Source: Membranipora membranacea (lineage: Eukaryota > Bryozoa > Gymnolaemata > Cheilostomatida > Membraniporidae). Taken from it: a stretch of DNA of 60,000 bases. Where the stretch lies: assembly GCA_914767715.1 (NCBI GenBank), contig OU612075.1, positions 5,582,001-5,642,000 of the forward strand. The letters run 5' to 3'. Position numbers and translations under genes: made by a program. The notes below the pieces were generated by a model. It was not told where the DNA came from and did no database searches. It was given only the letters and a program-made list of their open reading frames with translations. This document shows positions 48,937-59,751 of this stretch, in pieces. The stretch's first letter is position 1. Each line of letters starts with the position of its first letter.

Positions 48937-51900
48937 CTATTTAATTTTGAAGAGCATTACACCTGTATCTCTACAGGCTAACACCATCTTCCCATTTCTA
49001 ACAGCGATGTCATTGATCCAGGCTTTATTATCAATAGACTCCTTCATCTTCTCATGTGTCAGCTCACCTATCTTCTTACCTGTAAAATAACAACAAAAAT
49101 TTATGAATAGCCATTCTGGAAAAATGAGAATTGCTGTTCATGATTCGACGTGGGAGTTTGAAGTATTCAAATCCACTCAGCACAAATAATGTTCGCACAA
49201 AATATAAAATGAATCATATCAAAGTACTATAGTTGGCTTACATGCCACAAAATTATAATGAGTATTCAATTCCACTTTAGCTAATTTACTGTAATAACTA
49301 GAAACCCTTGCACCACTCACCTTCTGGTGAGATGATGTAGATATTAGGCGTATAGACGCTTGTAACATAGATGAATCCTGACTCGTCTCTGTCTATTCCT
49401 GCAGGCCTTGTCAGGCCTGAACATACCCACATTCGGACTGGTGATGGTGATAGAGCATACTTATACAGCTTGCCTTCCTGGTAATCTGTTACAAGTACAG
49501 CATCAGAGGTGAGGTGAACTCCACACGGTATCTGTAAATCTGTCAGAGGGATGGTGAACTGGTGTGTATCATTAGTGGAGGAGAAGACCATCAGTGTTTT
49601 ATTTACATAGTCAATACTCGCTAAGTAGTCCTTGCTTGCTGACAGGTGTGTGATTTGGTCTGCTTTGTCTGTTTCTTCACTGTGTATAACTGTTTGTGTC
49701 GGTTTATCCATCGTGCCGAGATACGTGACATACTTCTCTCCACTTGATGATACGGTCTGACTAAACAGCTTTTCACCGACTGCTACTGATGATGACACGG
49801 CTAACACACCAGGATAACTCAATGTCCTATCTAGTTTTAAGTCACCATCTTGTCGTATTTCTACTTGTTTGTACATAGCACACAGTATGCTGTCTTCTTC
49901 AGTCCAGCTGACTCCATAGCACCTCTCAGCGGTTTTCTCTGTCTTCACATACTCTATAGCGATGGGTGAAAACTCTAATTTTGCGTTGATCTTCAGTGTG
50001 TGGATACCTGTTGGTAAAAGTATGGTTTGAAAAAATATATGCAACAACAATAATGATAAAGATAAACATATATACTCTGCTCTGTTTTGGACATCGCATC
50101 ATAAAAGTAAAATATAACAATTTGGAAAATTTGGAAATCTCAAAAACTCCCTTCGGGTTTTAAAGGGAAATATTAAGAAGAGTGAGAGTTTGTCGTTAAC
50201 GCTGGCATCTCACTTTTGGGATTTATACTTTATACTTTTTTATTTAACAGACATGACTTTTCCATAATGTACCAGAGAGATTAAAACAAAGGTGAATTAA
50301 GTCCTCAATTACTGACCTGTATGTAGGTAAGGTGTCTTCAAGATTATCACTTTTTCATAATCTTTGCTGCTGTTTGTCTGTTCAAGTTTTCTGGACACCT
50401 CATCAAACTCCTCCAGTAACTGTATGTCTGCTCGTCTGTCTGCCAGGTGAGTACCATAGATATACAAGTCATCTAGGACGGTGGTGTTCAGTAGTGTCTC
50501 ATCAGAAAACTGTTCTACTTCATCAGTAGACCTGTCGATGTGCTTTTTGAACTCTCTCTTCAAGTCTTCTGACTCTTGTCTGATTTGTCGAATCTATAAA
50601 ATATATTAGTTTGCAGGACTTATGAAACTGAATCTGGATGAACAATGTGTCGAATAATGATGCCCATTCAACAGTCAGGGGAGTTACCAGTATTTAAATG
50701 ACAAGACAGCCAACTGTAAATGTCTGACTCGTTGACAAGGAAACCAGTAGCCTGTCTTGACGAGCTTGTCAAAATAAACTACCTACTATTATGTCTGCCT
50801 TCCCATTTGAACATCTAGTATTTATCCCACTGATATCCATGTTTAGAGTAAAAGGTGAATATTTCATTTGTTGAGGTATGATGGATACGCTCAACGAAAA
50901 TACAGAAGTACATTACCAGATCATCAGCCATTATGTCTATAGTGTGATTGATGGACTCCACATGATCTTCTAGATCACTGAGACGTTTCCATGTAGATTT
51001 TACTGAACTTCTGCATCTCTTTATCTTATCATTGATACTCTGTGATAGGGTCCTCAGCTTATCTCTCCAGTCATCAGTAAACTTCCTCAGTGGAATTATC
51101 TCATGCTGTTCACCTACATTCAATGTTTTAGGTTATATATTTTTATGCATTCCATACAAATTTACCGGCACCCTGTTTAAAAAATGTACCCCTGAGTGAA
51201 TGATCAAACTGTCGGGTGTTCCGACAAAGATGGTTTTCCCTTTGCACAGTCAACTCAGTGGGAGAAAGGATGAAAAAACCATTGCTGTTTTTGAGCAAAC
51301 AGCACTCCATGTCACCTGTCTCATAGCAACGAACTGATGACTTATTGGATACATGGGTAACATTGGTAACAGCCCCTATGTTTGACTGAGAAGCTGTCTG
51401 AGGGGCCAGAAATAGACTTTACCTCTTTTGGCTTGAGCTAGAAGTGGTGTATCAGTGAAGTTGTGTCCACATTCAAAGCAAAACTTAGCATAGCCTCCTT
51501 GTCTTGCCTTAGCTCTCGGAGCTTCACATTCCTCACATACCTGATTCTCAGCTGCTATTTCTCCAGAAGCTGCTGCCGCTGCTGGCATGCCTGTAAAATA
51601 TCAATGTATTTCTGTTGATTTAGTTTGTAGAATATATGGTAGTGTTTGGCAGATATGGAAAAGACTGGATACTGGGAATCGGGATGATTTTATGTTGGGT
51701 GGGGATATAAATACTTTACCAAGCAAACATCCGTATGGTTACAAGATGAATGGTTTTCTGTGCGATCTAGAGCTGAAACTTTCTGAAGCTTGATTGATCA
51801 GGTTGTCCCTGCCTGCCATCATAAAAGGATTTTGCAACTGGCATCTAACTGTGATCTGATATCAGAATTGGAAAGCTAGAAAGCTGAAATTTAATCCAGA

Positions 51901-53945
51901 TTTGTAACTGGTAACCCGGAAGTTTGATTGTTATTAATTCGAGCTTGTGAGGAAACATGACAACTGTTAAAAGAGAATATTCCTGCTTTTTAGTGGGATA
52001 CTACTAACCTGGGTCTAACAGACCTGCAGCCTCATGGTTCTCAGGACTCGGAGTGGGACACTTTCCCCTCGTGTTGCATCGCTTACAGAACCTTGTCCTG
52101 CACTGACTACAAATTTCGTCCAGCACATGTTTATAGTGTACTGGACACCTCTTCACTTCAAAACGTGCCGGTGACGACTCGTCCTCGATAGGCAGCATCT
52201 GGTGATCACTGCTGTGAGTTTCATGCTCCTGAAACAGAAGTAGATTGTCAGAAAGAATAGTTAGGGGATTACGTGACCACCGCCATCATAACTATCCTGT
52301 TTTCCTCCTGTTTTCAAACTTTAAGCTGTAATAACTGAGTTTTGGAACCTGAACTAAAGTATTTTCAAATTCTGTGACTAGGTACAAGGTACAAGGTACA
52401 AGGTACAAAGTACAAGGTACAAGGTACAAGGTACAAGGTACAGACATGAAGCCAACAATATACAGACTTACATCAGCATGCTTCCGGCAAAATCTCCTCT
52501 TACAGTCAGCACAGCAAACCACAGACCTAACAGAGTCTGTCTTACACAGCTCACATCTCAGCTCAATTGGTATCCAGGTTACAGGCTTAGCCAGTGCAGT
52601 TTTAACAGCTGCCTCTGTAACTCCTGGCAACGATTGGATGTCGATGTCTTTAAATGTTTTCCTGCCATGAATAAAGAAGCATAATTAGAATTGATTATTA
52701 GGAGTTGTCTCCTGTAAGAACATTGTTAGACAACCCCATAGACGGACCTAATTATTCTTTTGTTTGCAGGTTTAATAATCTAGGGTTCTATACTCTATAT
52801 CAGCTGTGGGCAACCTGCGGCCTGTTTGCCAGTGCGGCCTGATGGGTAATATTTTGCGGCCTAATTGTCGCCTTTTGCCTGTAAAACTTTTTATACATTA
52901 ATTTTGATTCCCCTTTTTTTATATGGAGAACCAAGTATGCATAGCGCTCTGAAAGCTCAAGATAATTCTAAAATGTGGCCATTCTGTATTATACATGTAG
53001 GCGTAGCTAAGCTTCCCAGCCACTCTTACTACGTTATCAAGTTGTTGTCCTTTCGAAATAACACAAAACAGTGACCTTTGAATGTTAAAATTACAAATTC
53101 CTCTAACATTATAGTAATTATTTTTATTTGCAAAACAGTCTCTGTGGACAAAAACTCCCTCTGTGACAATTGCTTCTGCATTATGGCTGAAATGTTCCAT
53201 ATTGAATTCTTCATTTCACAATCATTTGCGAAAATACTTCCTTCTCCATCAAAACAGTCCTGTATGAACTTTATTTACACTTTAACCCCTGGTAGGGCGC
53301 TACAGCACCCCTCCCGCACCCACCCTGCGCTTTGTCATACACATGAAACATGGGGATACACACATGTACACAATCAAATCATGAGGTAAAATGACATCAC
53401 AAAACTCAAGAAGATTAGATAAACCAGTATTTCTGCTGAGTTGATGGTTTTTGCAACATACTGCAGTTTTTAGACATATTATATCTGTTTTAGTTTGCAC
53501 AAAATAGTAAGTGCCAAAATTGCTACTCCAGTTCCAATTTTATCCCTGAAAGATATGTTGCGGCCTTTTGGGTGTGGCCTTTTTCAAGAAAAGGTTGCCC
53601 ACCCATGCTCTATAGTCTATGCACTATTATTTTCTTTACACCACAGTATTTAACAGGCCCCCTTTTAACGGCGGAGGGTGGTGGGCTACATACATATGAG
53701 ATCATTATATTATGATCTGGCATTAGCTATTCTGCCATTTGCCAAAAATATGATTTATATTCTCCATATATAACTTACTTGCACACTTTACACTCAATCT
53801 CCTTGTTTTGATAGTTCACATTTATACACTCTGTACAGTGAGTGTGTCCGCAGGGAAGAGCCTTAGGATCCTCAATCTCACAAAGTCTCGCAAAACAAAA
53901 TCCACATTCTGTATCTCTGGTCACTGGTACTATCTCTACATCCAT
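48937..53945 (-). CDS. TRIM-like RING/B-box/zinc-ribbon/coiled-coil/propeller protein (682 aa)
   Basis: Eight minus-strand exons keep one frame: 53962-53779 (ATG 53945), 52661-52472, 52228-52009, 51590-51423, 51113-50917, 50593-50317, 50007-49321, 49079-48937. Residues 14-55 form a C3HC4 RING (C14, C17, C32, H34, C37, C40, C52, C55), so E3 ubiquitin ligase activity is likely. Residues 92-117 (C92, C95, C106, C109, C114, H117) and 147-170 (C147, H150, C159, C162, C167, C170) resemble B-boxes 1 and 2. Residues 211-233 (CEEC...CFEC) form a zinc ribbon. Residues about 250-400 are charged and helical, a probable coiled coil. Residues about 408-682 read as a beta-propeller of NHL type (YVTYLG, GVHLTSDAVLVTDYQEGKLYKY, PAGIDRDESGFIYVTS). 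I cannot assign it to one TRIM orthologue. Intact ends and phases argue it is functional. Confidence 0.88.
50748..50781. mobile_element. 34-bp collapsed MITE (both ends, no interior)
   Basis: TAGCCTGTCTTGACGAGC is followed directly by TTGTCAAAATAAACTA: the two ends of the 12499/42580 family joined without the interior. It lies in the TRIM-like gene between the exons at 50.6 and 50.9 kb. Confidence 0.5.
52380..52442. repeat. Heptamer minisatellite (GGTACAA)n
   Basis: About nine head-to-tail copies of the 7-mer GGTACAA, one with an A substitution. It begins within 30 nt of the 5' splice site of TRIM exon 2 (52472), inside the intron. Confidence 0.9.
52793..53615. mobile_element. Non-autonomous hAT-type element in TRIM intron 1
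   Basis: The element (52801-53607, 807 bp) begins CAGCTGTGGGCAACCTGCGG and ends GGTTGCCCACCCATG, the ends typical of hAT families in many animals. It is flanked by CTCTATAT (52793-52800) and CTCTATAG (53608-53615), an 8-bp target duplication with one change. Short frames on both strands are not recognisable transposase. Confidence 0.85.
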
Positions 53946-53962
53946 GATGACTGGCTTGCTTC
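53946..53962 (-). promoter_or_regulatory. 3' splice site 17 nt before the TRIM start codon
   Basis: TTTTCACCTTTAG precedes GAAGCAAGCCAGTCATC-ATG on the minus strand, so the 5'UTR is spliced. The partner upstream exon was not identified. Confidence 0.6.
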
Positions 53963-54547
53963 CTAAAGGTGAAAAGCTATCTTTGTTCACAGAGTTTACC
54001 TATGATTGAAGGGAGAAAGATTGTAACTCTCACTTATCAGATGTATACAAGACAATCCTCCTGTTTGACACGCCTATATCAGTAAATTTGGTCTAGAAAG
54101 CTAAAGTGTCAATGCATTCGCTCCCAAGACTACACTACTTCATAGGGTCTGCTTTGAGAGTTGATACAAAGGTTAGTTGTGCAATTAATGAATTCAGGAC
54201 GAATATGGGGATTGAATACAGGTGGTACAAGCTAGAGGATAATTAGTAAGTGATACTATGTCACAGAGTACCTTGCTGCCACCATTAAATCAGAACCAGT
54301 ATGTACCTATGTACGTACCTGAATATCCGTAGATGTTCTTATATTTTAATATCTCCTTCACCTTTTTTTTATATCAGACTGAACTTGATGAGATGAGGAG
54401 GATTGATGAGGATGAATTGTCTTTTCAGGTCGCTAGCTGCTTGCCTCTGTTAGTGCCCTGCAAATTTCCCCACTCTCAACTGCACAACGCTTAACAAATT
54501 GTGAAACTTCTAATCATGTGATTTTAGTTCCTTTAGGTTACGCAAAC
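53963..54547. other. Upstream region of the TRIM-like gene
   Basis: It should contain the promoter and 5'UTR exon, but no TATA box or convincing donor was recognised. Confidence 0.4.
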
Positions 54548-55223
54548 ATACAGAGGGGACGCTTCAATGATCGTTATAGTGCCTGCGGTTTTTATCCACT
54601 TGGGGAAATTCATCAATCTGGCCACCTGCCAATTTCAGATTTTATATACGCTACAACGGAGTTTTGTAAGGCAGACATAATCACCTTTGATAGGTCATAA
54701 TTCATTCTGTATTTATCCTAAAGACTGATTTCCAACTTTTCTGAAATGTCCAACCAATTCAAGCTATACACCATATTATTGTCTTTTTTTGCTAGGATTC
54801 CTAGGCTATGAGTAATCCAGGTTTTTAAAATGAGTCTTTTTCATACAGATTTACATGTGACAATTGATAGATGGCTGGTCATCAAAATTAGGAAATGTCC
54901 GTGCATTGACCTAAGCCCCATGTAAATCCATATGATAAAACTCATTTTAAAAACCTGGATTACTCATAGCCTATAAATCCTAGCAAAGAATGACAACAAT
55001 ATGGTGTATAGCTTGAAGGTTGGACATTTAAGAAAAGTTGGAATTCAGTCTTTAGGATAAATACAGAATGAGTTATGACCTATCAAAGGTGGTTATGTCT
55101 GCCTCACAAAACTCCATTGTAACTTGTAATATCTGAAATTTGCAGGTGGCCAGATTGATGAATTTCCCCCAGCGGATGAAAACCGCAGGCACTATAATGA
55201 TCATTGAAGAGTCCCCTCTGTAT
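54548..55223. mobile_element. Foldback element, about 300-bp inverted arms
   Basis: ATACAGAGGGGACGCTTCAA is mirrored by TTCAA...GTCCCCTCTGTAT at 55223. The arms pair almost throughout (CTGCGGTTTT, GGAAATTCATCAATCTGGCC, CAGACATAATCACCTTTGAT, GTATTTATCCTAAAGACTG, TTTTAAAAATGAGT-like) around a unique centre of about 60 bp near 54870-54930. It has no open frame of note and would form a very long stem-loop. Confidence 0.85.
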
Positions 55224-55840
55224 ATCCTTACTCTGTGATGTGGTCACATTGTGATAATATAAGACTAAGTGTTTTATCTTATCCAGGGTTATAATCAATC
55301 TACTAAGGTCACAAATATCTAGCTGCTGCGTAATCATCTACAAAGTTGGTAGTAATTTAGTATCTTTGCTCATAGTAGTTTACCAGGTTTATAGCAGTCG
55401 TCTGTGTTAGTACTAGACTATTAGTTTATCACACTACAAATCATGTCCGCGACGAACAAGAAATCGTTTGTAAAAATTATCTTCCCGAATTGCTATAGAA
55501 TTCCCTCCATTGACTTTTAGGATAAATAGAGCTGTACCAACAAAATATAACGCAAGCAAATGCTGACAATCAACACACCGTCATTGTGCTATTGTACTAT
55601 GCTATCGTACAATATCATATGCCTTTCACCCAGCTTGTCAAGGAGTCTATGTTACATCAATGGCCATGAATTGGGACTATCCAACAATCCAACAATCAAA
55701 TCCAACAATATTTGCGTAGTGATTACGTTGCGCTCTAACGTAAAAGGAGGATAAAAAAATACTGACAGGTAAGCAATCTGTAGCCAAAGTGCGGTCTCAG
55801 CTCAGAGTTTTGGTCAGTGCTGGTGGCCTGGCTGGTGCAG

Positions 55841-56060
55841 GCCCGTATTTCTAGGGGAGGCAGGGAGGCCTTGCCTCCCTTAGAAAGCTGAATGGAGTGG
55901 TCAAAAATGATATAATTGATAATTTCATGTCTGAATCAGGTATTTTGCCAATTAAATGCCTTAAAATTGCTTAGTAACAGCACCCCTCCTATTGATGCTT
56001 CTGACTTGCCTCGGAATTTTGCCTCCCCTACCATTTCTTACTTAACAGCCTTGTTCTTCA
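55841..56060 (+). repeat. TTCTAGGGGAGG repeat, copy 2
   Basis: GCCCGTATTTCTAGGGGAGG ... TATAATTGATAATTTCATG ... GCCTCCCCTACCATTTCTTA ... CCTTGTTCTT matches 23547-23816 in order. Confidence 0.6.
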
Positions 56061-56974
56061 TCACATTGTTGATAGCAGTAATTGATAGGCAGAGAATTCT
56101 TGCTCACATTTCCTTCCTCAGCTGAGGTTATGGTCCTGATCTGTCAGTTTCACTTCCTATAGAGTAAACAAGAGGCACGTCTGTTGATCACAATTAAAGA
56201 TTCTCAATCATCAAAAGCTAAAAAATGTTTGAATATCATTTGAAATGATTCAACTGCCAATTTGCAGCCCAATTTGAGTTAGTATGTCAAGGGCTGATGT
56301 CATTATTTCACCTAATTCGAATGCATCCCTTAAAAAGGACAATCTGTTTGGGAAAACTATTTACAAACCAGGTAATCACTCTGATATGTAGCCTCAATCT
56401 ATAATCTTTGAGCTATACAGACTACATCACCTCAAATATCCAAGACCTGTAGCAATAGTAGCAATTGATTACCCAGCGTCAATTTTCCGTAAACAAGTTT
56501 TTGATATATGCAAGTTTTTCAAAGAATTCAATTCGGAAATTACCGATTTAATTAGATGAGTATTTGTTAGCGCTTGAAAGTCATTTAAGATGAATAATGG
56601 GCTTGAGATGCATCAAAGTGAATCCTACATGCGCAAAAAAGCTTGCTTTCTATACGAGTGTTTATGAATACTTGGAAATCATTTAAGATGAATAATGAGC
56701 TTGAGATGCGTTAGAATTTATCAATCTTACACAATAAAGCCTATCTTCCAACCAGTCTGCAGCGACTCATGACGGATTTGGTGGATGTTTTGCGGAGAGA
56801 AAATGTGCTTGGCTGGTCTTCAAAGCATAATTTTAAATTTTATGGGACACTTTTTTGCTACTTTGTCCTACTTTATTAGCTTTATAATGTCTCACAACCT
56901 TGGCATGAGCTTTTGAGAACTTGGCACTCCTCGAAGACTGGTATATGGAGCCGGGTATACAAACAATACCTCTC

Positions 56975-57070
56975 GCAGGCCTGTAGTTCTAGGGGAGGCA
57001 AACGAGGCACTACCTTCCCTAAAAAGCTAATTACAATAGCCTAAAACACTATAATTGAATAATTCATGTC
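56975..57070 (+). repeat. TTCTAGGGGAGG repeat, copy 3 (5' part only)
   Basis: GTAGTTCTAGGGGAGGCA ... CTATAATTGAATAATTCATG is present, but the 3' part of the unit does not follow. Confidence 0.55.
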
Positions 57071-57380
57071 AACATCATCTCGTTCTCGGATTTCAATATC
57101 AACCAAAATCACCTGCAAAACCTCATCATCATCAACAGTTGTGTGCCGATTAGCTACACCACCTCCTGCCCCTAATAAAGGATTTATTAACGGTATCAAA
57201 CATAGTTGTGGGTACTCAGAACGTTTGAGAAAAGTGAAATGGAGTGGACATGTGTTTGAAGAGCATCTCATGGGTACAATATACAATCGGATATGATGTG
57301 GCCTCACCAAGCGTTTGTTGTTGTTTGGAATGTTCTGATATGTTTAGGCCTTGCTTGTGATGGTGGTAGCTTAGAACTTT

Positions 57381-57674
57381 TTGATAAACAACTATAAAAT
57401 TCTACATCAAAACCAAAATATTGGCCATAAATTTATTCTGCTTGGAGATTGTAATATTATTTGGAATTCCTCATCAACCGAAAAAACACATTTAGAGCAG
57501 AGCTTTATGTCTGCAGGGCTATTACAGCAAGTTGATGGGATTTCATACATTTGCCATTTAGGGAGAGAAAGCTTATTAGACCATAACTATGTGAAAATTA
57601 TATGTTGGTCTAAAAACATGATGGCTCTTCAAGAGAGTGGTTTTGGGTGCCACCAGCCAAGCCACCAGCATTGA
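57381..57674 (+). pseudogene. Possible non-LTR retrotransposon endonuclease fragment
   Basis: A 97-codon frame contains FILLGDCNIIWNSS and, about 45 residues on, GRESLLDHNYVKII. These resemble the GDFN and SLDHxxV motifs of the apurinic-like endonuclease domain of LINEs. No reverse transcriptase follows, and the frame ends in the inverted arm, so it is a relic. This call rests on two motifs only. Confidence 0.4.
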
Positions 57675-58474
57675 CCAAAATTCTAAGCTAAGACCGCACT
57701 TTGGCTACAGATTGCTTAATAGTTGTCAGTATTTTGTTATCCTCCTCCCATCTATGTTGGAGCGCAAGGAAATCACCATGCAAATATTGTTGGATTTGTT
57801 CCCCTTTCAGTCAACTGCTGCTGGGTTATGTTGGGTAATTATGTTCGCTGTGTCGATCCTGAGTAGTCCCAATTCATGGTCATTGACACTTTGTCAAGTT
57901 GGGTGAAAGGGATATGATATTGTACAATAGCATATCTACAATCTCGTTGTTAACATGTGATTATGTTTTAATCAACCAAATCACATGTTAACAGAGTGTG
58001 TTGGTTGTCAGCATTTGCTTCAGTTATTTTTTGTTGGTACAGCTCTATTTATCCTCAAAGTCAATGTAGGGAATTCTACAGCATTTTGGGAAGATAATTC
58101 TTACAAGCAATTCCTTGTTCGTCGCGGACAAAATTTGTTGTGTCAATCATTACTTTATCCTTGGTATATTTAGAGTTTGTCCTTAGTGGTATTCAAATTG
58201 ATAGTTGATAGCGCTGCAGTAATAAGGTGAGTTTATAGCCAATTCCTAACTAAATCTTCATGTTATGCTATTCTTTTAAACTGAAGAAAGGGTCCCAGAT
58301 AATATTTAAAATGTATAGCTATTAATGTTAGTCGTACACTTTGTGGTTGCATCAGTCCAAGAGCTAAATGTTCCTTGGGTTGATAGAATTGGATTTTCTT
58401 CTCAAACACATGCCGATAGCCTGTGTCAACGAACTGGATCACAATATAATAGTTGAGATGGGTTTATGGGTATA

Positions 58475-58660
58475 GGAGTAGAAGGTGGCTCAGTTGGTTG
58501 ATGCTGAATGCTGAAGGTCGTGGGTTCAAATCCCACTGCGGTCCATAGCCTATTGTGCTTTGGTTGGCCCTCATGTGTGCTCGGACCTGCCTGCAAACAG
58601 AGAGCAATACGGCGCAGATATTGCTCCTCCTCACTAAGGCAACTTATTTTGCCACCCATG
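58475..58660 (+). mobile_element. tRNA-derived SINE near MTARC exon 1
   Basis: An A-box-like GGTGGCTCAGTTGG and the B box GGTTCAAATCC (58523-58533) are spaced as in tRNA genes. A tRNA-unrelated body follows (GCGCAGATATTGCTCCTCCT). The antisense frame gives VGFEPTTFSI, a peptide commonly produced by tRNA-SINE B boxes. Confidence 0.7.
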
Positions 58661-58730
58661 CTTCGGGATGTGTTCTGTGATAAGACATCCAATGTTTAAT
58701 CAACCTTTAATCAACCCTTATTCTCTGCAG

Positions 58731-59751
58731 TAATGGGTGTAGGAGATAACAAGCAGCAGGTGACAGCGTCTGCTGTGGTGGGCGGGGCTTTGGCAGTGGC
58801 AGCGGGATACTTGCTCTACAAACGTCTGTCTGTCAGGCAGAGGAAGGTGGGGAAAGTCTCTGAGATTATCCTATATCCCATCAAATCTGGTCCAGCCCTG
58901 CATGTAGAGTCTGCAGAGTGTACGGAAACTGGGCTCAAGTTCAAGGAGATTCATGACCGGTGAGAAAATCACTTCAAAAGTTTTTTAAATTGTGTGTTAT
59001 ATATTTCATTGACGGTCCTAATCGGACGCGTTTTGATGAACGTTTTCCATTTTTCATAAAACAAGAAGAGGAGAGATACCTAAATATTCTGTAAAGAGAA
59101 AAATAAATTTGTTGCTATCCACATGTCATCCGTAATTAATATGTATTCCAGTGACACCATTAAATTTGTAAGGCTTACACATCTGTCTCATAAGCGAGGC
59201 TCCGTGAATGAATTTTGACCCCTACAAGAAATAAGTGAGCAATGATGACTGAAATCATCTGTGTCACCCAATATATGCAATACTGGCACCAGTATACCAT
59301 ATTTGATGCAATATTTTGTTACTTTTTTACTGTGGGTCATGCATGATACGAGTCCAATCTCTATTGTCACCTTTTCCCTCATAGTTTTGATCTATAGTGA
59401 AAAGTCACCACTTGTCCGTGAGGGAAAAAACCTTACACATAATTTAAAAAAGAGTGTGTAGAATAGTATCCCAGAATGCAACATTCTTCTGAGATACACA
59501 GTCAACAGGTATAATCCTTTGCTAAAGAAATTTAGCGTGTATAAATTAATTTAATTTTGTAGGCAGTTTATTTTGGTGAATGTGGAGGCTAATGAGTACA
59601 TACCAGTGAGAAAAAACCTGAAGTTACTCGATCTTAAGATGAGCTACAGCGAGAGTAAGAGTTGTCTTATCTTAGACGCACCCGGTATGGAGAGCTTGAT
59701 GATACCGCTTACCACTCCAGAATATGACGAGTCTAAAGTCGGATCTTTCCC
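58731..59751 (+). CDS. MTARC: Mitochondrial amidoxime-reducing component, 5' part (first 138 codons)
   Basis: Two exons: 58731-58959 (ATG 58733) and 59563-59751, joined in phase (CG|G gives Arg76) with donors GTGAGA and GTAAGT. MARC proteins are molybdenum-cofactor enzymes of the outer mitochondrial membrane that reduce N-hydroxylated compounds together with cytochrome b5 and its reductase. Residues about 11-28 (SAVVGGALAVAAGYLLYKRL) form an N-terminal signal-anchor. VGKVSEIILYPIKSG, SAECTETGLK, HDRQFILV and LDAPGMESLMIPL follow the MOSC N-terminal domain of human MARC1/MARC2. The cofactor-binding C-terminal MOSC domain should lie beyond the window. The acceptor TTCTCTGCAG is only 2 nt before the ATG, so the 5'UTR is spliced. 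Whether it corresponds to one or the other vertebrate paralogue cannot be said. Confidence 0.88.

Larger units (their letters stand above)
55440..58150. mobile_element. Composite element with very long inverted arms (about 2.7 kb)
   Basis: The left arm (about 55440-55840) and right arm (about 57645-58150) are inverted copies: CAAGCAAATGCTGACAA mirrors TTGTCAGCATTTGCTTCAG; GAGCTGTACCAACAAAA mirrors TTTTTTGTTGGTACAGCTC; CATGAATTGGGACTA mirrors AGTCCCAATTCATGG; CAAAGTGCGGTCT mirrors AGACCGCACTTTG. The 1.8-kb centre holds two direct copies of the 23547 repeat and an endonuclease-like fragment. The outer boundaries are approximate. Confidence 0.75.

Noticed and set aside
51587-51793. Plus-strand frame with FMLGGDINTLPS, reminiscent of LINE endonuclease
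   Set aside because: One short motif only, inside a TRIM intron, with no other conserved segment; too weak to list.
52380-52442. CRISPR-like or regulatory array
   Set aside because: Plain 7-bp head-to-tail repeats without spacers; an ordinary minisatellite.
58426-58692. 88-codon minus-strand frame containing GFEPTT
   Set aside because: This is the antisense reading of the tRNA-like head of a SINE.
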